From Pseudomonas reactans (lineage in GTDB: Bacteria > Pseudomonadota > Gammaproteobacteria > Pseudomonadales > Pseudomonadaceae): a DNA stretch of 64,000 bases. Both the position numbers and the translations under genes were made by a program. The stretch is from positions 79,481 to 143,480 of the forward strand of contig NZ_JACAPG010000003.1 in NCBI RefSeq assembly GCF_013385825.1, written 5' to 3'. Of the stretch, positions 59,441-64,000 are shown in pieces (the stretch's first letter is position 1; every line of letters begins with the position of its first letter). The notes beneath the pieces were generated by a model. That model searched no databases, was not told the DNA's origin, and saw nothing but the letters and a program-made list of their open reading frames with translations.

Positions 59441-59580
59441 GGTAAACCTCACAGGGTGGCAGGATGAAGGTCATGCAGTTATAGAGCATGCTGGCACTTC
59501 GGTGTTCCGCGTTTTTTGCCGGATGAACCCTGGCAGCGTGAGCAAGGTCTACCCGTATCAGCCCTTATCGAGGTTTTATC

Positions 59581-60603
59581 GTGCCCTTGACCCGCCTGAC
59601 GCTTGCCCTGTTGCTCACCGCCAGCAGTCTTGCTGCGCAGGCCCGCGACTATGCCTACAGCGATGCGCACCTGCATTACGTGGATTTCTTCCAGGAAACC
59701 GCAGGGATGGACAAGCTGCTCAAGGCCATGGCCGACAGCCGCATCGAGCACGTGATGATTTCCGGTATCCCGGTCGCCAAGAAATGGCACGAAGACGAAC
59801 CCAAGCGGCCGCGTTACTACGCCGGTGATGACGCCGATGCCTACTGGTACAGCGCCACCGACGTGATCGTCGCCGCAGCGGTCAACAAGCTGACCCCCGA
59901 GCAGCGTCGCCATTTCCATCCCTTCCTGTCCGGCTTCAACCCCAACGACAAGAACTCGGCCGCCCATATCCAGCGCATGCTCGACCTCAATCCGGGGCTC
60001 TGGCAGGGCATCGGCGAAGTCTTCACGCGTCATGACGACCTCACGGCCATCACCGCGGGCGACACCCCGCGTGCCAACAACGAAGCCATGACCCGCATCT
60101 ATCACCTGGCGGCAGAAAACGACCTGCCGGTGATGCTGCACTCCAACATCACCTCCAAGCGCGAGCGCAACCCGTTGTACCTGGCTGAAGTGGAAGAACC
60201 GCTGCGCAACCATCCGCACACCCGCTTTATCTGGGCCCACGCCGGCACCAGCAAGGAAATTCATCGTCATCAGGTGCAGATGGACTTTTTGCTGCCGACC
60301 TTGAGCCGCCTGTTGGAGGCTTATCCCAACCTGTATGTCGACCTGTCCTGGAGCATGCTCACCCCGTATCTGCTGGATGATGCGGGTCAGCCCCGCCCTG
60401 AGTGGGTAGAGCTGGTGGAACGCTTCCCGGAACGCTTTATGTTGGGTTCGGACGTAGTGGGGCGTTTCAATAAATTGGGTAAGGAAATGCGCCGCTTCGA
60501 TCCCTTTTTGGATGCATTGCCTGAGGACGTTGCGCACAAAGTGGCGCGGGACAACTTCCTGGCGATCCTGCCTAAAGCTACACGCGATGGTATGGCACGC
60601 TGA
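59581..60603 (+). CDS. Exported amidohydrolase family protein
   Basis: A 340-residue precursor starting at GTG with a GAGG ribosome-binding site. The first 21 residues form a signal peptide (LAAQA cleavage), so it acts in the periplasm. The mature part is an amidohydrolase_2-type TIM barrel with metal residues in SDAHLHYVD (His-30, His-32), VMLHSN, FIWAHAGTS and a late GSDVVG aspartate. Most amidohydrolases of this group are cytosolic, so the signal peptide is notable. The substrate is unknown. Confidence 0.8.
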   Translation: MPLTRLTLALLLTASSLAAQARDYAYSDAHLHYVDFFQETAGMDKLLKAMADSRIEHVMISGIPVAKKWHEDEPKRPRYYAGDDADAYWYSATDVIVAAAVNKLTPEQRRHFHPFLSGFNPNDKNSAAHIQRMLDLNPGLWQGIGEVFTRHDDLTAITAGDTPRANNEAMTRIYHLAAENDLPVMLHSNITSKRERNPLYLAEVEEPLRNHPHTRFIWAHAGTSKEIHRHQVQMDFLLPTLSRLLEAYPNLYVDLSWSMLTPYLLDDAGQPRPEWVELVERFPERFMLGSDVVGRFNKLGKEMRRFDPFLDALPEDVAHKVARDNFLAILPKATRDGMAR

Positions 60604-60698
60604 TATCGCGTTTTCGTCTTACGCAAAGAAGGTAATAGGCCGATACCTTTCAAGAGCCAGCTGCAAATGGATGCAGCGCATTTGGAAGGAGCCAAGGC

Positions 60699-62324
60699 AT
60701 GAGTATCAGAAGTCTGAATATCGCCCCGCGCGCAGGCCTGGGGTTTGGCCTGTTGGCGTTAATGGTGTTTGCCCTGGGCGGATTTGCCCTGTTGCAGATG
60801 GCCAATATGCGCCAGCAGTCGGACCAGGTGGAAAATAACTGGCTGCCCAGCGTGATGGCCGTGGGGGAGATGAGCCAGGACCTGCTGCGCATCCGGGCGC
60901 TGACCTTGCGCCTGCTGGTTAATCGCGATCCCCAGGCGCTGGCGCAGAATGAGCAGAAACTCATTGACCTCAAAAACGGCCTGCACCACGCGCAGACGCT
61001 CTATGAGGCGCTGATCGTATTGCCCGAGGAGCGCACGCTGTTTGATCGCTTCAAGGCCCAGGAGCAGCAGTACCTGCAACGTCAGGAGCAGGTCGTAGGG
61101 TTTTCCAAGGCCAATCAGCTCGAGGACGCAATCAGGGTGGTCAACGGTGAGATGAACCAGCTCGCTGATGAAATGGCCGCGACCCTGCACGATCTGGTCA
61201 ACCTCAACAAAGCCAATGCCAATCAGGCTGCCAGCCTGGCGCAAAGCGTGTTCAGCCAGTCGCGCAGTTGGGTGATCGGCATGATCGTGCTCACCGCACT
61301 GATCACCATCGGCCTGGCCGTGTGGCTGACGCGCAGCATCGTGTTGCCCCTGGCCCAGTCGCTGAAAGTCGCCCAGGGCGTGGCCAGTGGCGATCTGACC
61401 GGCGAGATCCAGGTGAGTGGCAACGATGAGCCGGCGCGCCTGCAGCAGGCGCTCAAGGGCATGCAGGACAACCTGCGCGATACCATCCGGCGTATTGCCG
61501 AATCGTCGAACCAGTTGGCGTCCGCCTCGGAGGAACTTAGCTGCGTGACTGAAGACGCCACCCGTGGTTTGCACCAGCAGAATCAGGAAATCGAGCAGGC
61601 CGCCACGGCGGTGAACCAGATGACGGCAGCCGTGGAGGAGGTGGCAAGCAACGCAGTGGCCACGTCCCAAGCGTCCCGCGAGTCCGACCGCATTGCCCAG
61701 CATGGGCGCGAGCAAGTGCATCAGACCGTGGTGTCGATCGAGGCGCTGGCCACCGATGTGACGGATAACGTGACGCAGGTCGAGGACCTGGCGCAGAAGG
61801 TCTATGGCATCAGCAAGGTACTGGACGTGATCCGCTCGATTGCCGAGCAGACCAACCTGTTGGCCTTGAATGCCGCCATTGAAGCGGCGCGCGCCGGGGA
61901 TGCAGGGCGTGGGTTTGCCGTAGTGGCCGACGAAGTGCGGGCCTTGGCTCATCGCACCCAGCAGTCGACCCAGGAAATCGAGCAGATGATCAGCGGGATC
62001 CAGCAAGGCACCGATCAGGCGGTCAGCTCGATGCAGCAAAGTAATACGCGAGCACGCTCGACCTTGGATATCGCCAAGTCGGCGGGCACGGCGTTGGAGG
62101 AAATCGCCTCGGCGTTCACCTTGATCAACGAACGCAACCTGGTGATCGCCAGCGCGTCAGAGCAGCAGGCAGCGGTGGCGCGGGAGGTGGATCGCAATTT
62201 GATGAACATTCGCGATTTGGCGCACCAGACATCGACCGGGGCGAATCAGACGAGTGCGGCGAGCCAGGAGTTGTCGCGGTTGGCGGTGGACCTGAATACG
62301 ATGGTGGCGCGGTTTTCGGTGTAA
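60699..62324 (+). CDS. Methyl-accepting chemotaxis protein
   Basis: A 541-residue chemoreceptor. Membrane spans are near residues 11-33 and 188-210, enclosing a periplasmic domain that looks like a four-helix bundle (4HB_MCP-like, with repeated Glu/Gln/Leu heptads). A HAMP domain (about 210-262) follows, then the signalling domain with the conserved tip [20 protein letters not shown] and [12 protein letters not shown]. The ligand is unknown. GGAGCC precedes the ATG. Confidence 0.95.
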   Translation: MSIRSLNIAPRAGLGFGLLALMVFALGGFALLQMANMRQQSDQVENNWLPSVMAVGEMSQDLLRIRALTLRLLVNRDPQALAQNEQKLIDLKNGLHHAQTLYEALIVLPEERTLFDRFKAQEQQYLQRQEQVVGFSKANQLEDAIRVVNGEMNQLADEMAATLHDLVNLNKANANQAASLAQSVFSQSRSWVIGMIVLTALITIGLAVWLTRSIVLPLAQSLKVAQGVASGDLTGEIQVSGNDEPARLQQALKGMQDNLRDTIRRIAESSNQLASASEELSCVTEDATRGLHQQNQEIEQAATAVNQMTAAVEEVASNAVATSQASRESDRIAQHGREQVHQTVVSIEALATDVTDNVTQVEDLAQKVYGISKVLDVIRSIAEQTNLLALNAAIEAARAGDAGRGFAVVADEVRALAHRTQQSTQEIEQMISGIQQGTDQAVSSMQQSNTRARSTLDIAKSAGTALEEIASAFTLINERNLVIASASEQQAAVAREVDRNLMNIRDLAHQTSTGANQTSAASQELSRLAVDLNTMVARFSV

Positions 62325-62329
62325 CCGTT

Positions 62330-62362
62330 TTGTGGCGAGGGAGCAAGCTCCCTCGCCACAGG
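62330..62362. repeat. Single REP-like hairpin (TGTGGCGAGGGAGCAAGCTCCCTCGCCACA)
   Basis: A single perfect palindrome: TGTGGCGAGGGAGC and GCTCCCTCGCCACA joined by AA. It lies between the chemoreceptor stop and its terminator and represents another repeat family common in pseudomonads. Confidence 0.85.
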
Positions 62363-62375
62363 GTTTGCAGAAACG

Positions 62376-62411
62376 CAAAAAGCCCCGGCTCGCAAGAACC
62401 GGGGCTTTTTG
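62376..62411. terminator. Bidirectional Rho-independent terminator
   Basis: CAAAAAGCCCCGG, a ten-base loop, CCGGGGCTTTTTG. The A-run and T-run allow it to serve both the chemoreceptor gene and the convergent beta-propeller gene. Confidence 0.93.
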
Positions 62412-62464
62412 GCAGGTTGCTGACAGTGGCTGGCTAGCCTCGTGGAATGTAGTCAGGTAGTCGC

Positions 62465-64000
62465 TTAAAGACTGACCAGCGTAACGACGCCTGCGTTGTC
62501 ATTTGAGACCAACAGGTGTCGGCCATTGGGAGTCACTTTTAGATCCCGAGGACCGTTGAATCCTTGCAGCGTGGCCACGTCTTTAAGTTCGTTGGTCGAG
62601 GTATCCAGGACTTTGACTGTATTGTCACCGTTATCCGCCACATAAAGTAGTTCTTGAGACGGATGCGGTGCCACTCCTACAGCCATGGTAAAGCCTGATT
62701 TTACGTCCATCATGTCGTTGAGCAGGCGATTAAACATACCCACGTTAGTATTTGCTGCAAAGAAGGACTTTTCACTGTTTTTAGAGAAGGCAATGTCGTG
62801 AATAGGGTTTCTAAAGGGCGCCTCGGTTATATAAGTGTCCGATACCGTATCCAGTCGGCGTATGCCGCTTGCTCTTGCGTCGATGTAAAGGATATTTTCG
62901 GGTGACATGTAGAGCCGCCCAGTGTCATATATTGTGGCAATATATTTTGATACTGAGCCTGTAACATTAGTATTGATTTTATACAAGTATAAATTATTGA
63001 CGTAGTTGTACGGGCCTGCGCCATAGGCGAAGGTGGCTGCTCCGTTAGTTGCGGTGATATGTTTTAGGAGGGAATAATATTCGAAGGCTGAGTAAATATG
63101 GGCGAAGGTGGCCGTATCGTAGAGGCTGACATAAGTTGATTGGAATCGGCTGACTACAAGTTTAGTGCCGTCATTGTTTAAAGCGATTCCAGTGGAGTTC
63201 GGTATGTTTAAGGTCGTTACGACGACGCCTCTTGCTATATCAATAATGCTGACGCTCTTTGAGCCGAAGCTAAACACAAACGCCGTCACGCTGTTTTGCG
63301 TTATAACAATCTGGTGCGGGCCTTGGCCCACAGGAATATGTTTAGAAATTACGGGTAGCCGATCCACCACGTACTCGACCGGTTTCAGCTTGATCGCGCT
63401 GCTTTCCACGCCCAGTTCATCCATCGAAACACTCGCTTCGACGGTCAGCACACTGCCTTTGGGCAGACTTTGCCTATAGGCCTCAGGTATAAGGTCAAGC
63501 GTCCGCTTGGCCGCAAACTCAGCAGCGCTCACCTTGATGCCTTGTCGCAGGAACAGATCGGAAGAACTTCTCAGGCGAATGAAAACCGCTTGTCGCTGGT
63601 TGAAAAATGGCCACTCGTCGATCCTGACGTTGGCGGGCTGGCTCGCATCAATAACACCATCTTTCTCTTCAGGCACACTCACCACGTCCAGCGCTTGATC
63701 CGATAATGCCAGCACGTTAACGGTGAGTGCAGGTGACTCTAAGGTTTGTCCATTGCGAAGCACTTCGAAATAAGCTGTGAACGATCCTCCCAGGTACGCA
63801 GCGGCCAATGAACTACTCCACGTAAATGTGATGTAGGTGTGGCCCGCATCCGGGATGCCAGGTTTGCTCGGAATGTTCGGCGTTCCTAGTCCCGGTTTGC
63901 CGCGTATGACCAGCGTCACAAGGTCTTGGGGCTGCATATCATATTCAGCACGGAATGTGAGAATCCTCGGGCGTGGCGGTAGTACATCGTTTGTATCGAG
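62465..64000 (-). CDS. Beta-propeller (YncE-like) protein, 5' end outside window
   Basis: The minus-strand frame is open to the right edge, so the start lies beyond base 64000; 511 residues are visible. The N-terminal half looks like two beta-sandwich (Ig-like) modules (HTYITFTWSSSLAAAYLGG, GSFTAYFEVLRNGQTLESP). From about the middle it becomes a propeller of repeated strands such as GQGPHQIVITQN, VSIIDIARG, PHPSQELLYVADNGDNTVKVLD and PNGRHLLVSNDN, the style of YncE and other surface propellers. The segment around 62930-63170 is much lower in GC than the rest, which hints at acquisition. Probably exported or surface-exposed; function unknown. Confidence 0.75.
   Translation of the reverse strand, partial: LDTNDVLPPRPRILTFRAEYDMQPQDLVTLVIRGKPGLGTPNIPSKPGIPDAGHTYITFTWSSSLAAAYLGGSFTAYFEVLRNGQTLESPALTVNVLALSDQALDVVSVPEEKDGVIDASQPANVRIDEWPFFNQRQAVFIRLRSSSDLFLRQGIKVSAAEFAAKRTLDLIPEAYRQSLPKGSVLTVEASVSMDELGVESSAIKLKPVEYVVDRLPVISKHIPVGQGPHQIVITQNSVTAFVFSFGSKSVSIIDIARGVVVTTLNIPNSTGIALNNDGTKLVVSRFQSTYVSLYDTATFAHIYSAFEYYSLLKHITATNGAATFAYGAGPYNYVNNLYLYKINTNVTGSVSKYIATIYDTGRLYMSPENILYIDARASGIRRLDTVSDTYITEAPFRNPIHDIAFSKNSEKSFFAANTNVGMFNRLLNDMMDVKSGFTMAVGVAPHPSQELLYVADNGDNTVKVLDTSTNELKDVATLQGFNGPRDLKVTPNGRHLLVSNDNAGVVTLVSL

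Overview
The window looks like chromosome of a Pseudomonas of the fluorescens group. The evidence is the gene content and order (phnC-to-phnP, gcl-hyi-glxR-ttuD-pyk, sdhCDAB-sucAB-lpd-sucCD with gltA divergent), the high GC with strongly biased codon use, and many short GTAGGAGC-headed inverted repeats (REPINs) between genes. No rRNA, tRNA, CRISPR array, complete insertion sequence or phage was seen. The species call is inference from the sequence alone.

Layout. 1-3127 is a disturbed stretch. It holds the 3' end of a secreted RTX/serralysin-tail protein, a chimeric scar built from pieces of two sequences that lie 1-2 kb downstream, an internally deleted ATPase pseudogene, a histidine phosphatase and a Nudix hydrolase. 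3128-13543 is a complete carbon-phosphorus lyase operon, phnCDEFGHIJKLMNP, with nearly every junction from phnF on overlapping. 13566-20439 is a mixed set: LysR regulator, HicAB toxin-antitoxin, MFS exporter, small periplasmic protein, sulfate-binding protein, voltage-gated-type K+ channel and urea transporter. 20550-26861 (minus strand) is a glyoxylate/glycerate operon ending in pyruvate kinase, with a divergent GlcG-like gene. 27656-34411 holds a TetR regulator, a DUF808 membrane protein, an AT-richer orphan, an MlaA-like/lipase-fold pair, and a membrane GH17 protein. 34744-37779 holds an orphan glycine-betaine binding protein and yjcH-actP acetate uptake. 37937-50972 is the TCA-cycle block. 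51426-64000 holds brnQ, small membrane and lipoprotein genes, two hotdog thioesterases, htpG, a dienelactone hydrolase, pirin, OsmC, an amidohydrolase, a chemoreceptor and the 3' part of a beta-propeller protein that runs off the right edge.

How it fits together. The phn operon takes up phosphonates (CDE), couples them to ribose triphosphate (GHI with KL), trims and cleaves the C-P bond (M, J) and recycles the sugar to PRPP (P, N). The gcl operon condenses two glyoxylates to tartronate semialdehyde, interconverts or reduces it to glycerate, phosphorylates it and passes it through pyruvate kinase. With actP, gltA, sdh and suc this gives a local concentration of C2-acid and TCA metabolism.

The most unusual signals are the chimeric scar at 739-876, the REPIN inside the phn operon whose whole body, including its spacer, is an inverted relative of a REPIN 52 kb away, paired TTGTATACAA sites around the gcl promoter, the MlaA-like/hydrolase gene pair whose MlaA member lacks a lipobox, and several large nested hairpins inside the suc operon. 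No clearly new multi-gene system was found; the best candidate for an undescribed functional unit is the MlaA-like/hydrolase pair.
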